This document shows positions 15,459 through 25,409 of a DNA stretch of 29,234 nt, one piece after another (position 1 is the first letter of the stretch; the number at the start of each line of letters is the position of its first letter). The notes beneath the pieces were generated by a model. That model worked only from the letters and a program-made list of their open reading frames with translations, was not told the DNA's origin and made no database searches. This DNA is from Gammaproteobacteria bacterium. GTDB lineage: Bacteria; Pseudomonadota; Gammaproteobacteria; Enterobacterales; Alteromonadaceae. A program made the translations under genes and the position numbers. Where the stretch lies: positions 1-29,234 of the forward strand of contig JAIXSW010000304.1 of the NCBI GenBank assembly GCA_027484495.1, read 5' to 3'.

Positions 15459-16697
15459 ATGAATTTTTACACCACAGAGTTTTTACTACAGCATTGCCAG
15501 GACATCCTGAAGTTCTACGACGATAAAGTGGTCGACCCGACCGGCGGTTATTTTCACAATTATCTCGATGACGGCACTTTGTTTGCGCCGGGTTTTCGCC
15601 AGCTGGTCAGCAGCACCCGCATTATCGTCAACTATGTCAGCGCCGCGTTGTTGTTTGGCCGTGACGACTATAAAGCCATTGCCGAGCATGGTCTGCAGTA
15701 TCTGGAGCAAGTGCATTGGCGCGAGCAGTTAATGGCCGACGGCTCCGGCGGTTATGCCTGGACTCTGCAGGACCACCAGCCGCTGGATAACACGCAGCAG
15801 GCCTACGGCTATGCTTTTGTGCTGCTGGCTTATGCCGCGGCGGTCAAAGCAGGTCTGCGCGACAAGGCGCAGCTGCACCGGGTGTATCAGTTGCTGGAAC
15901 AACGCTTCTGGCAGGCTGATTTTGGTCTGTATGCCGACGAATTGAGCCAACAAGGCGTGCTCAGCAGCTACCGTGGTCAGAATGCCAATATGCATTTATG
16001 TGAAGCGATGCTGGCCGCGTTTGAAGCCTGTGGCGACACACTGTTCCTCGACCGGGCTTCGACTCTGGCGGAGAATATCGCGGTGCGGCAGGCCGATCTG
16101 ACCGACGGCTTGGTGTGGGAACACTACACGCCGGATTTCAACATCGATTATGACTACAACAAAGACGACCCGAGAAACCTGTACCGGCCATGGGGATTCC
16201 AGCCGGGCCACCAAACCGAGTGGGCCAAACTGCTGTTAATTCTGCACCGGCACAAAAACGAAGCCTGGATGCTAAACCGTGCCCGCGCACTGTTTGACCG
16301 GGCTTATGAGCAGGCCTGGGATCATCAGCATGGCGGTTTGGTCTATGGATTTGCGCCGGACGGCCGCTGGTGTGACGACGACAAGTATTTCTGGGTGCAG
16401 GCCGAATCGATGGCTGCCGCTGCCCTGCTGTATCAGGCGACCGGCAGCATCAGTTATATGGCGGCATATCAGGCGCTGTGGCAATACAGCTGGGAGCATC
16501 TGGTCGACCATCAGTATGGCGCCTGGTTTCGTTTGTTAACCCGCGCCAACCAGAAAGTCAGCAATGAAAAATCGGCGGCCGGTGCCAAATGTGATTACCA
16601 CACGCTGTGCGCCGTGATTGAAGTGCTGCGCGGTATGGGCGTCACCACGCTGGGCGTCACAGCTGTTTCAGCATCTGTCACAAGCAGCGAGGCTTAA
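15459..16697 (+). CDS. AGE-family isomerase/epimerase, probable mannose isomerase
   Basis: A 412-residue cytoplasmic (alpha/alpha)6-barrel enzyme of the N-acylglucosamine 2-epimerase superfamily. Visible catalytic-site segments are SSTRIIVNY, HLCEAM (His179), GFQPGHQTEW (His251 and Glu254), FWVQAESM (Glu316) and CDYHTLC (His381). The spacing matches the Arg-His-His/Glu-Glu-His set known in aldose-ketose isomerases such as YihS. In an operon with three alpha-mannosidases and a hexose permease, mannose to fructose isomerisation is the likely reaction. GlcNAc to ManNAc epimerisation is the alternative, since GlcNAc is also released by this locus. A good AAGGTGAG site precedes ATG 15459. No signal peptide is seen. 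Confidence 0.85.
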   Translation: MNFYTTEFLLQHCQDILKFYDDKVVDPTGGYFHNYLDDGTLFAPGFRQLVSSTRIIVNYVSAALLFGRDDYKAIAEHGLQYLEQVHWREQLMADGSGGYAWTLQDHQPLDNTQQAYGYAFVLLAYAAAVKAGLRDKAQLHRVYQLLEQRFWQADFGLYADELSQQGVLSSYRGQNANMHLCEAMLAAFEACGDTLFLDRASTLAENIAVRQADLTDGLVWEHYTPDFNIDYDYNKDDPRNLYRPWGFQPGHQTEWAKLLLILHRHKNEAWMLNRARALFDRAYEQAWDHQHGGLVYGFAPDGRWCDDDKYFWVQAESMAAAALLYQATGSISYMAAYQALWQYSWEHLVDHQYGAWFRLLTRANQKVSNEKSAAGAKCDYHTLCAVIEVLRGMGVTTLGVTAVSASVTSSEA

Positions 16698-16698
16698 T

Positions 16699-19161
16699 AT
16701 GGCACGGGGTCGAAATTTGCAGTTGGTATGGCTTGCTCCATGTTTAGCGGTTTCAGGTGTGCTGCTAAGTGCTTGTCAGCAGCAAGTCTCATCCTCGCCA
16801 CCAACATCAGCTGAAGTTGACGACCCGCTGCGCTGGGTCAATCCATTCATTGGCACCGACGGTAAAGGGAAAACTTACCCCGGTGCGACAGTGCCTTATG
16901 GCATGGTGCAGTTAAGCCCCGATAATGGCCGCAGTGGCTGGGATTGGATCAGCGGCTACTTTTATCCGGATACCCAAATCGCTGGTTTCAGCCATTTGCA
17001 TTTATCCGGCACCGGCGCCGGCGATTTATACGACATCTCGTTTTTACCGTTCAGCGGCGACTTTTTTCAAACCTTGCCGGCAGCAGGTGGGAAGGATGCC
17101 AAGGTGCGGACTGAGCGCTTCAGCCATAGCAAAGAAACGGCCAGCCCCGGCTATTACCGGGTGCTGCTTGAGGACAGTCAGATTGACGTAGAACTGACCG
17201 CTGCACTGCGCTCTGGCCTGCAGCGCTATCGGTATTTGCAAGCTGACACGCCGGCGATGTTGCAGCTGGATTTAACCTATAGCCGCAACTGGGACAGCAC
17301 CACGGCCACTTGTCTATATCAGCCCGATGCCTACACGCTGGCTGGCTACCGTTTTTCCAGCGGCTGGGCCTCCGATCAAAAAGTATTTTTCTACAGCAAA
17401 AGCTCGGTACCACTGAAAGCTGCACGCAGCTTACCCACAGCACTGCCGGCGGACTTAAGCCAATGTGCACAGGCCGGCCCCACGCTGTTTCAGCTGCAAT
17501 TTACAACCAGTGCAGGCCAGGCGCCCCGCGAAGTATTGCTGCGCACCGCACTGAGCTCCGTCAGCGTGGCCGGCGCTGCAGCCAATTTAACCGCCGATCT
17601 GGCGACAGCAACCGGCACAGTTTCGGCGCCTGAACAGCAAACCGGCAACTTCGCCACCACACTGGCACAAGCGCAGGCCGCCTGGCGCGCCGAGCTGTCG
17701 CAAGTGCAGATTGATGCCGATGCGCAAACCAAAACCCAGTTTTATACCGCGCTGTACCACAGTGCCTTAGCACCCCGCGTTTACAGCGACGCCGATGGCC
17801 ACTATCGCGGCCCGGATGGACAGGTGCACCGGCTGCAGCGGGTGCACCAGCTTGATCGCACCAATGCCGCACTCAGCAACCACCAAGGCAACAACAGTGC
17901 CGGGCAGGCGCTCAGCAGCAATCAACATTATGACTTTTTCAGCCTGTGGGACACTTTCCGCGCGCTGCATCCATGGAAAACGCTGTTTGATACACCGCGC
18001 CATCAGGCGATGATGCACAGCTTGCTGGAGCATTATCAAATCGCCGGCCGGCTGCCGGTGTGGAATTTTCAGGGCGTTGAGACCGACATGATGCTGGGTT
18101 ATCACGCCGTGCCGGTACTGGTCGACAGCTACCTCAAAGGTTTGTTGCCAGATCCGGATGGCAAGCTCGGCGCATTGATCCTGCAGGCCGCCTTAGATAG
18201 CGCCAACGACGTGCAAAACAACGAGAAGTTTGGCATCCAGAGTTACCGCCGCCTCGGTTATGTGCCTTATCACGAGCGGCCCTGGAACGTCGCATTGACG
18301 CTGGAATATGCCTTTGACGACTCCGCCATTGCCCGCCTCGCCCACCGGCTTGGCAAGACCGCAATCGCCGCCGAATTTAGCCGGCGCGCACAAAACTACC
18401 GCCAGCACTATGATGCGGTCAGTGGTTTTATGCGCGCCAAAGACCAGCAAGGCCAGTTCCGGCTGCCATTTGACCCGGAGGCTTATCACCCGGAAGACTA
18501 TTGCGAAGCGAATGCCTGGCAATACAGCTTTTTTGTGCCGCATGACGTAGCCGGACTCATCAGCTTGCATGGCGGCCAGCAGGCTTTTGTCGCCAAACTG
18601 GATGCGATGTTTTTAACCGGGCAACAGAAAAAAGGCGTGAAAGACCCGGTGCATAGCACCAGCGCGCTCGGTGACAATCATGGTCTGCCGGAATGGATCT
18701 CCGGTTTTATTGGCCAGTATGTGCATGGCAATGAACCGAGCCATCACGTGCCGTATTTATACGCCCTCGCCGGCCGGCCGGATAAAACCCAGACTTTAGT
18801 GCGGCAAATCATGCGCACGTTATACCAACCGATCCCGGATGGCCTGGCGGGCAATGAAGACGCCGGCCAGATGTCAGCCTGGTATTTATTCAGCGCTTTG
18901 GGCTTTTATCCGGTCGACCCGGTGTCCGGCGACTATGTGTTGGGTTCCCCGCTGGTGCGGCAGGCGACGCTTTGGCTTGGCAATGGTAAAGTGCTGAAAA
19001 TTATCGCGAATAACCAAAATGAGCAGCATCCGTATGTCAAAGCGGTGCGGCTGAATGGCAAGCCGCTGACCGGCGCCGTGCTTTCACATCAGGCACTGCT
19101 GCAAGGTGGTGTGCTGGAGTTTGATATGAGCGCAAGTCCAGCGCCAACCGGGAGTTTTTGA
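16699..19161 (+). CDS. GH92 alpha-mannosidase (lipoprotein), second of three
   Basis: An 820-residue exo-alpha-mannosidase. The frame is open further upstream, inside the isomerase gene, but ATG 16699 has a GAGG site and a clean lipoprotein signal ending LLSAC (Cys26), so it is used. Landmarks: VNPFIGTDGKGKTYPGATVPYGMVQLSP near the N-terminus (split here only in wording), HLHLSGTGAGDLYDISFLP, SLWDTFRALHP, an EANAWQYSF segment with Glu603 at the proposed acid position, HGNEPSHHVPYLY at 676 and GNEDAGQMSAWYLFSALGFYP from 718. The HGNEP loop matches the pattern described for alpha-1,2-mannosidases such as BT3990, so this is the best candidate for terminal alpha-1,2-mannose. It starts 1 bp after the isomerase stop and ends 2 bp before the third GH92 start. 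Confidence 0.93.
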   Translation: MARGRNLQLVWLAPCLAVSGVLLSACQQQVSSSPPTSAEVDDPLRWVNPFIGTDGKGKTYPGATVPYGMVQLSPDNGRSGWDWISGYFYPDTQIAGFSHLHLSGTGAGDLYDISFLPFSGDFFQTLPAAGGKDAKVRTERFSHSKETASPGYYRVLLEDSQIDVELTAALRSGLQRYRYLQADTPAMLQLDLTYSRNWDSTTATCLYQPDAYTLAGYRFSSGWASDQKVFFYSKSSVPLKAARSLPTALPADLSQCAQAGPTLFQLQFTTSAGQAPREVLLRTALSSVSVAGAAANLTADLATATGTVSAPEQQTGNFATTLAQAQAAWRAELSQVQIDADAQTKTQFYTALYHSALAPRVYSDADGHYRGPDGQVHRLQRVHQLDRTNAALSNHQGNNSAGQALSSNQHYDFFSLWDTFRALHPWKTLFDTPRHQAMMHSLLEHYQIAGRLPVWNFQGVETDMMLGYHAVPVLVDSYLKGLLPDPDGKLGALILQAALDSANDVQNNEKFGIQSYRRLGYVPYHERPWNVALTLEYAFDDSAIARLAHRLGKTAIAAEFSRRAQNYRQHYDAVSGFMRAKDQQGQFRLPFDPEAYHPEDYCEANAWQYSFFVPHDVAGLISLHGGQQAFVAKLDAMFLTGQQKKGVKDPVHSTSALGDNHGLPEWISGFIGQYVHGNEPSHHVPYLYALAGRPDKTQTLVRQIMRTLYQPIPDGLAGNEDAGQMSAWYLFSALGFYPVDPVSGDYVLGSPLVRQATLWLGNGKVLKIIANNQNEQHPYVKAVRLNGKPLTGAVLSHQALLQGGVLEFDMSASPAPTGSF

Positions 19162-19163
19162 CG

Positions 19164-21485
19164 ATGCGCAGAAGTTTGGTTTTGTTATTCAGCTCGCTGA
19201 TAGTCCCGGCAGCCGTGGCAGCAACGCCAGCGCCTTATAGCCCGGCGCCTTCGCAGTATGTCGACCCGATGATTGGCACCGCCAATTTTGGCGCCACTCA
19301 CCCCGGCGCCCAATATCCGCATGCGCTGCTGTCGGTCTCGCCGTTTAATGTAGCCTTTGGCGGCAAGCTCAATCCGTTTGACAAAGACGCGGCCTGGAAT
19401 TCGCGGGTTTATGTCAAAGAAAACCAGTTTTTAACCGGTTTCAGTCATGTCAATTTAAGCGGCGTCGGCTGCCCCGATCTCGGTGTGTTACTGGCGATGC
19501 CAACCACAGGTCCGCTGCAGCTCGACCCGGCTTTGTACGGCAGCACCTATCAGCAGGAACGCGCCAACGCCGGCTATTACGCGACAACGTTAAGCAAATA
19601 TCAGACACGTGCCGAGATGACCAGCACACTGCGCAGCGGCATCAGCCGCTACACCTTTCCGGCCGGTGCAGCGCATATTCTGCTGAATTTAGGTCTTGGC
19701 TTGAGTAACGAAAGCGGCGCGATGGCCAAACTGGTGTCAGACACCGAAGTGGAAGGTTATCGCCAAATCGGCACTTTCTGTTATCACAGTGAGCAGGCGC
19801 GACCGGTGTATTTTGTCGCAAAGGTCAATAAAGCGCCCAAAGTGGCCGGCCTGTATAAAAAAATGCCGGCAGTGCGCGCCGTTGAAGCCGACTGGAGTTC
19901 GCACAACCAAAGTTATAAACCCTACCCGAACTACCGCCAGGAGCTGGCCGGCGATGATATCGGTGCTTATTTCAGTTATGATCTACAGCAAGGCGAACAG
20001 ATTGAACTACAGCTGGCGATTTCTTTTGTCTCGATCGCCAACGCCCGGCAGAACTTAGCGCAGGAACAAGCCAAATTCGCCTTCGACCAGACGCGCAATC
20101 AAGCCCGTGCCGCCTGGGACCAACTGTTAGGCCACATCGATATCGACGCCACCACTGAAGACAAAGTCCGCTTTTATACCGCGCTGTACCACAGCCTGAT
20201 CCACCCGTCGGTGATCAGTGACAGCAACGGCGATTATCCTAAGTTTGGCCCGGCCGGCAGTGGTACTGGCAATAGCAGCAGCCCACGTTACAGCGTGTTT
20301 TCGTTATGGGACACCCACCGCAATCTGCATCCGCTGTTAAGTCTGGTGTATCCGGCCATTCAGACGCAGATGCTGCAGTCGGTGGTCGCGATGGGCACTG
20401 AAGCCGGCTATCTGCCAAAGTGGGAACTGGCCGGCATGGAAAAAGCGGTGATGGTCGGTGACCCGGCGACGGTGATGGTCAACGACAGTTATCAGCGTGG
20501 CCTGACCGATTTTGACCACAACGCTGCTTATCAGGCGATGCGCCGCGCCGCCACAACAGTGTCCAGCGTCAGTAAACCAGATTTCAGCGCCAAACCGGGC
20601 CAGCAACAAGCGGCGCGGATGCAGGCGAAAAATCCGATCCGGCCAGAAAACAGCGATTATCTGGCGCTGGGTTATGTGCCGGTTGATGATGAAGGCCCGT
20701 TTGATGGCTCGGTGTCGACCAGTCTGGAATATTATCTCGCCGACTTTAATCTGGCGGCTTTTGCCAAAGCGCTGGGACACGACGCCGATGCGGCGTCTTT
20801 TGCCAAGCAGGCGCAGCTGTTTAGCCATTTATTCGATACGCAAACAGGCATGTTCAGACCGAAACAAAAAAACGGCGAGTGGCTAAGCGGCTTTAATCCG
20901 GATGCTGGCCGCAATTTCGAACCGACGCCTGGTTACATCGAAGGCACCGCCTGGAATTACCGGTTTTATCTGCCGCACGCGATGCCGCAGCTGATTGCTT
21001 TGCTCGGCGGACCGGAAGCCTTTCGCACTGCGCTCGACCAAACCTTTGATTTAAACAAATTTGATATGACGAATGAGCCGGATATCAGTTATCCGTTTTT
21101 ATACAATTACTTAGAAGCAGAGCGCCCCGGCAGCCGCGCCGCCACCAGTCTTAGAGTTCAGCAGTTAATTCAACAGCATTACGGACTTAGCGCCGCCGGT
21201 TTACCGGGCAATGACGACGCCGGTACGCTGTCGGCCTGGCTGGTATTCAGCATGCTCGGCCTCTACCCCACCGAGCCCGGCACCCCGAATTACACGCTGT
21301 TTCAACCGCGTGTCAAAGCCGCCCGCATCGCGCTGGACCCGCAGTTTTATCCGGGCAAAATGATTGAAATCAAACAGAAAACCAGCGGTCAGCTGTTATG
21401 GAATCAACAGGCTTTACCGACGCCTTTTGTCACGCATCAGGCGTTGGTGCAAGGCGGCTTGCTGGAATTAAGTGCGAAGGATTAA
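19164..21485 (+). CDS. GH92 alpha-mannosidase (soluble, exported), third of three
   Basis: A 773-residue exo-alpha-mannosidase. A TTG start at 19158 would overlap the previous stop, but GGGAG at 19150-19154 is correctly spaced for ATG 19164. The signal peptide is MRRSLVLLFSSLIVPAAVAA with no lipobox, so unlike its two neighbours it is probably free in the periplasm. Landmarks: YVDPMIGTANFGATHPGAQYP, FSHVNLSGVGCPDLGVLLAMP, SLWDTHRNLHP, EGTAWNYRF (Glu593 at the proposed acid position), TNEPDISYPFLY near 636 and GNDDAGTLSAWLVFSMLGLYP from 682. The +1-site loop lacks the His of HGNEP, and the final motif has GTLS instead of GQMS, so a different linkage (for example alpha-1,3 or alpha-1,6) is plausible. 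It is the last gene of the plus-strand arm. Confidence 0.92.
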   Translation: MRRSLVLLFSSLIVPAAVAATPAPYSPAPSQYVDPMIGTANFGATHPGAQYPHALLSVSPFNVAFGGKLNPFDKDAAWNSRVYVKENQFLTGFSHVNLSGVGCPDLGVLLAMPTTGPLQLDPALYGSTYQQERANAGYYATTLSKYQTRAEMTSTLRSGISRYTFPAGAAHILLNLGLGLSNESGAMAKLVSDTEVEGYRQIGTFCYHSEQARPVYFVAKVNKAPKVAGLYKKMPAVRAVEADWSSHNQSYKPYPNYRQELAGDDIGAYFSYDLQQGEQIELQLAISFVSIANARQNLAQEQAKFAFDQTRNQARAAWDQLLGHIDIDATTEDKVRFYTALYHSLIHPSVISDSNGDYPKFGPAGSGTGNSSSPRYSVFSLWDTHRNLHPLLSLVYPAIQTQMLQSVVAMGTEAGYLPKWELAGMEKAVMVGDPATVMVNDSYQRGLTDFDHNAAYQAMRRAATTVSSVSKPDFSAKPGQQQAARMQAKNPIRPENSDYLALGYVPVDDEGPFDGSVSTSLEYYLADFNLAAFAKALGHDADAASFAKQAQLFSHLFDTQTGMFRPKQKNGEWLSGFNPDAGRNFEPTPGYIEGTAWNYRFYLPHAMPQLIALLGGPEAFRTALDQTFDLNKFDMTNEPDISYPFLYNYLEAERPGSRAATSLRVQQLIQQHYGLSAAGLPGNDDAGTLSAWLVFSMLGLYPTEPGTPNYTLFQPRVKAARIALDPQFYPGKMIEIKQKTSGQLLWNQQALPTPFVTHQALVQGGLLELSAKD

Positions 21486-21548
21486 TCGAGAGCAAGCAAT
21501 GGTTCATAACGCACATATTTAGCAAGTAGGTAACGGTAAGCGCAGCCC

Positions 21549-21590
21549 GCTGGGCGTCACACGCTGGGCGTCACACGCTGCGCATCACAC
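21549..21590. repeat. Three-copy 14-bp tandem repeat
   Basis: GCTGGGCGTCACAC occurs at 21549-21562 and 21563-21576, and a two-base variant at 21577-21590. The third unit contains the stop codon of the minus-strand membrane protein gene. Confidence 0.85.
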
Positions 21591-21884
21591 GCCGTACCGT
21601 GACCATAAAAACCCAAACACCAGTGCGCAAAACCCGGGAAACAACACAACAAGCAGGCCCCACAGCAACAGCGGCGAAGTCGCCGCCGTTAATGGTGTGC
21701 GGGCTTTTTCCGCGACGACCTGACGCGCGTCATAGCGGATTGGAAACAAGAACAACGCCGTCGTCGCAACCGCCGCCAAAACAGCAAATAAGCCTGGGTA
21801 GACCGTAAAAAAAGCCGCCAGCACAAACCCAAACCATAACAGCACCACCACCAGCGCTAAGCGCGGCTGTTTCAGGTTTAACAT
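21585..21884 (-). CDS. Small hypothetical inner-membrane protein
   Basis: A 99-residue protein with three probable membrane segments: LALVVVLLWFGFVLAAFFTV, a second around LFAVLAAVATTALFLFPI and a third around LLLWGLLVVLFPGFCALVFG. The frame extends to 21914, but GGGAG sits eight bases ahead of ATG 21884, which is preferred. I do not recognise the family. It converges on the GH92 operon and ends inside a tandem repeat, and it has no visible link to the sugar locus. Confidence 0.6.
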   Translation of the reverse strand: MLNLKQPRLALVVVLLWFGFVLAAFFTVYPGLFAVLAAVATTALFLFPIRYDARQVVAEKARTPLTAATSPLLLWGLLVVLFPGFCALVFGFLWSRYGV

Positions 21885-21975
21885 CAACGCACTCCCGGTA
21901 CCATGCCAAGACACCGGTTAACATCCAACATTAAGCTGTCGATGCCAGAACCCGCTGAAAATATCAGCAAGCGGT

Positions 21976-22194
21976 TTACAGCCCGGCGGCCACCATGGTT
22001 CTGATTTTCAGAGCTTTTTCGAAATGGTCCAGCTGATGCGTTTGGATCCACCAACTGGCCGCTTCCATCAACAGAACCGGATCGTCATTTTTATTGGCAA
22101 AAAACGCGTAAAATGACAAGCCGACCGTCTCGCCTTTAGCCTGAATTTGTTTATCACAAACCGCGAGGATTTTTGCCCTTAACGTTGCACGCAT
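21976..22194 (-). CDS. Small conserved-looking protein of unknown function
   Basis: A 72-residue soluble protein with the distinctive stretch VGLSFYAFFANKNDDPVLLMEAASWWIQTHQLDHFEKALKIR. No signal peptide or membrane segment. GGGAAA lies a few bases ahead of the ATG. The middle reminds me of a small DUF family (possibly DUF6500) seen in proteobacteria; that link is from memory and tentative. It has no known function. Confidence 0.6.
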   Translation of the reverse strand: MRATLRAKILAVCDKQIQAKGETVGLSFYAFFANKNDDPVLLMEAASWWIQTHQLDHFEKALKIRTMVAAGL

Positions 22195-22271
22195 CGCTTT
22201 CCCTGTTTTTGTTGGTCGTAACCCATGCAGGGCCTGGCCCGCCTTTTATGCGGGCAGAACTGCCAGCACAC

Positions 22272-22988
22272 TCAGGGCGTAATTTTATAAATCACATTGA
22301 CGGTTTTGGAGATTTCAATAAATTGCGGCACCAGCACCTGCTGGGCAGATCCGGTCCTCATCTCGGCGTTGACCAGCGTGCTTTCACTGACGCCAAAAGT
22401 GGCAAAAAAGCTGTTAAATGAACCGGAATCATTAAAGGCAAATACGCTGTGGATTTTTACGCCAAGCCCTTCTGCCATCTGTTCGGCCTTTTTGCGTGCC
22501 TGCGCTGCTGCCGCGCTGATTAAAGCAGTTTCAACCGCATCGCGTTCGCTGGTATCAAAAACACTATTGAGATTGTGTACGTATTCCGCCGCGTAAAGCT
22601 GCGCCAGCAAGGCCGGATATTGTTTCAGTGAGCTGAGACGGACTTCAAAGCGACGGTTTAAGTCATAACCGAGAATTTCCAGCTCGTTGTAGTTGTCGTC
22701 GCGTTTACGTTTTTCCGACTTCTCCAGCTCATAGGCAGTGACCTGCTCATCACTGACGCCATTGGCTTTTAACAGCGCCAACACCTTAGTGCTGGCCTGA
22801 CTGAGCTGCGCGTTGGCCACTTCGGCGGTCTGATGAAAGGTGGTGATGCTAAAGGTCAGAGTCACACTATCCGGCGCTACTTGTTTACTGCTTTGACCGG
22901 TCACGGCAACAAAAGGGAAATCCGGCAACGGTGAGGCCAGACTGAAAAAACTGCTTAGCGCGAGGGCTAAAGAAAGAACAAATTTCAT
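22272..22988 (-). CDS. SIMPL-domain (DUF541) exported protein
   Basis: A 238-residue protein. The N-terminus MKFVLSLALALSSFFSLAS is a Sec signal peptide; the mature part follows the DUF541/SIMPL pattern: FVAVTGQSSKQVAPDSVTLTFSI at the start, KVLALLKANGVSDEQVTAYELE, then the YNELEILGYDLNRRFEVRL strand and an AAAQARKKAEQMAEGLGVKI helix. Family members are periplasmic or envelope proteins of poorly known role, some tied to stress resistance. AGGAG precedes the start at good distance. It appears to be a single gene; 42 bp separate it from the acetyltransferase upstream. Confidence 0.85.
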   Translation of the reverse strand: MKFVLSLALALSSFFSLASPLPDFPFVAVTGQSSKQVAPDSVTLTFSITTFHQTAEVANAQLSQASTKVLALLKANGVSDEQVTAYELEKSEKRKRDDNYNELEILGYDLNRRFEVRLSSLKQYPALLAQLYAAEYVHNLNSVFDTSERDAVETALISAAAAQARKKAEQMAEGLGVKIHSVFAFNDSGSFNSFFATFGVSESTLVNAEMRTGSAQQVLVPQFIEISKTVNVIYKITP

Positions 22989-23030
22989 TGATTGAGCTCC
23001 TGATGAAAAAGACCTGTTGCAACGCTGTAT

Positions 23031-23486
23031 TCAGTTAATTGCCAGATAAAAACGCTTTTTATCCTTACTGTGCGCCTGCTGCTGGTGATAAAACACAATG
23101 GCTTTGTCGTTATCTGCCGGGGTCTGCCACTGCAGATGCGAACAATTCAGCTGCCGCGCCAGGGCTTTCAACTGATTGATAAACTGCGTACCCAGCCCTA
23201 AACCCCGGGCTTCGGCGCGCAGATACAGGCAATCCATATGCAGGTAATAATCGGCATCCCAGGTGGAAAACTCTTTCGTCGCAGTGGCATAACCCAGCAG
23301 CGTAGTACCGGAAACCGCAACCAGACAATGCAGCACTGCCGGTTCGGCAAATAATACCTGGCTTAATTTCTCGGCCTTCCCCACCGGATCATAGGATGCC
23401 CCTTCATACTCCGCATGCAACTGACACAACTCGACCAGTTGCTCAATGTCCGCTGGCACAGCCTTTCTTAATAACACGTCCGTCAT
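23031..23486 (-). CDS. GNAT-family N-acetyltransferase
   Basis: A 151-residue single-domain GNAT protein. The start, VLLRKAVPADIEQLVELCQLHAEYE, is the usual first strand and helix; LLGYATATKEFSTWDADYYLHMDCLYLRAEARGLGLGTQFINQL contains the beta4 strand and the acetyl-CoA pyrophosphate loop (ARGLGLGTQ in the place of the R/Q-x-x-G-x-G/A motif); LQWQTPADNDKAIVFYHQQQA is the C-terminal segment with the Tyr/His region. Acceptor substrate unknown; a small amine or amino acid type is typical for this size. Confidence 0.85.
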   Translation of the reverse strand: MTDVLLRKAVPADIEQLVELCQLHAEYEGASYDPVGKAEKLSQVLFAEPAVLHCLVAVSGTTLLGYATATKEFSTWDADYYLHMDCLYLRAEARGLGLGTQFINQLKALARQLNCSHLQWQTPADNDKAIVFYHQQQAHSKDKKRFYLAIN

Positions 23487-23911
23487 AAAAACCTTGTAAG
23501 CACTAAAGGCTGAGTTTGGCGATATCGCGGAATGCCGCGCTGTCAGACTGTTGCCACGACATTGGCCGGTGGCAGTTGATAGCGCCGCCGCACCTCATCA
23601 ATCAGACGATGCCGTGAGCTTTTCGCCCTCTGGTGTCGGACAACTGGCCATTCTGGCCTGGTCACCGCGCCCGCGCCTTGTTGTTTAACAACCCGTTACG
23701 CTACCGTAAACAACTCGCTATCTCAAGCTTTTACCTGCTTCCAACCGCGCTTAAAAACCACAGACCAGCATCATTCCAGTTTGGGTTGACTGACGCAGGG
23801 AATGACAAGGCAAACGAGGAAAATCCAAACAGCAAGACTGTGCTGCGGCGCAGAAAAAACAATGCCGCCAACAGCAAGCTGTGGCGGCATTGGTCAAATC
23901 AAAGCACTGAA
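23487..23911. other. Intergenic region between rhlE and the acetyltransferase gene
   Basis: A 425-bp stretch with no convincing gene. It includes the rhlE terminator (23854-23891), an imperfect element with CATTCC/GGAATG ends (23772-23804), and a minus-strand open frame of about 50 codons (23543-23695) with no good start. Confidence 0.6.
23854..23891 (-). terminator. Rho-independent terminator of rhlE
   Basis: AATGCCGCC and ACAG pair with CTGT and GGCGGCATT across a CAAG loop (23861-23891), a 13-bp stem with one bulged A. Read on the minus strand the stem is followed by a run of six T (23859-23854), 20 bp after the rhlE stop. Confidence 0.88.
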
Positions 23912-25303
<1,392 letters not shown>

Positions 25304-25313
25304 AAAAAATCCT

Positions 25314-25330
25314 CTGTAGAATTGCTACAG
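25314..25330 (-). promoter_or_regulatory. Hairpin abutting the rhlE ribosome-binding site
   Basis: CTGTAG and CTACAG (minus strand) form a 6-bp stem with a five-base loop. The second arm runs straight into the AGAGGA ribosome-binding site, which is followed by six T and the ATG. It could affect translation of this RNA helicase, but the stem is short. Confidence 0.35.
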
Positions 25331-25409
25331 TCAAAAAATGAGGGGCGGAATATACAGCATTTCGCCGTTCAGGCAGAGCTTTGTTTGCATTTTGTGCAAC
25401 GCGGCTGAT

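Noticed and set aside
22237..22255. GCCCGC/GCGGGC hairpin after the SIMPL gene
   Set aside because: Could be a terminator, but no T tract follows on either strand.
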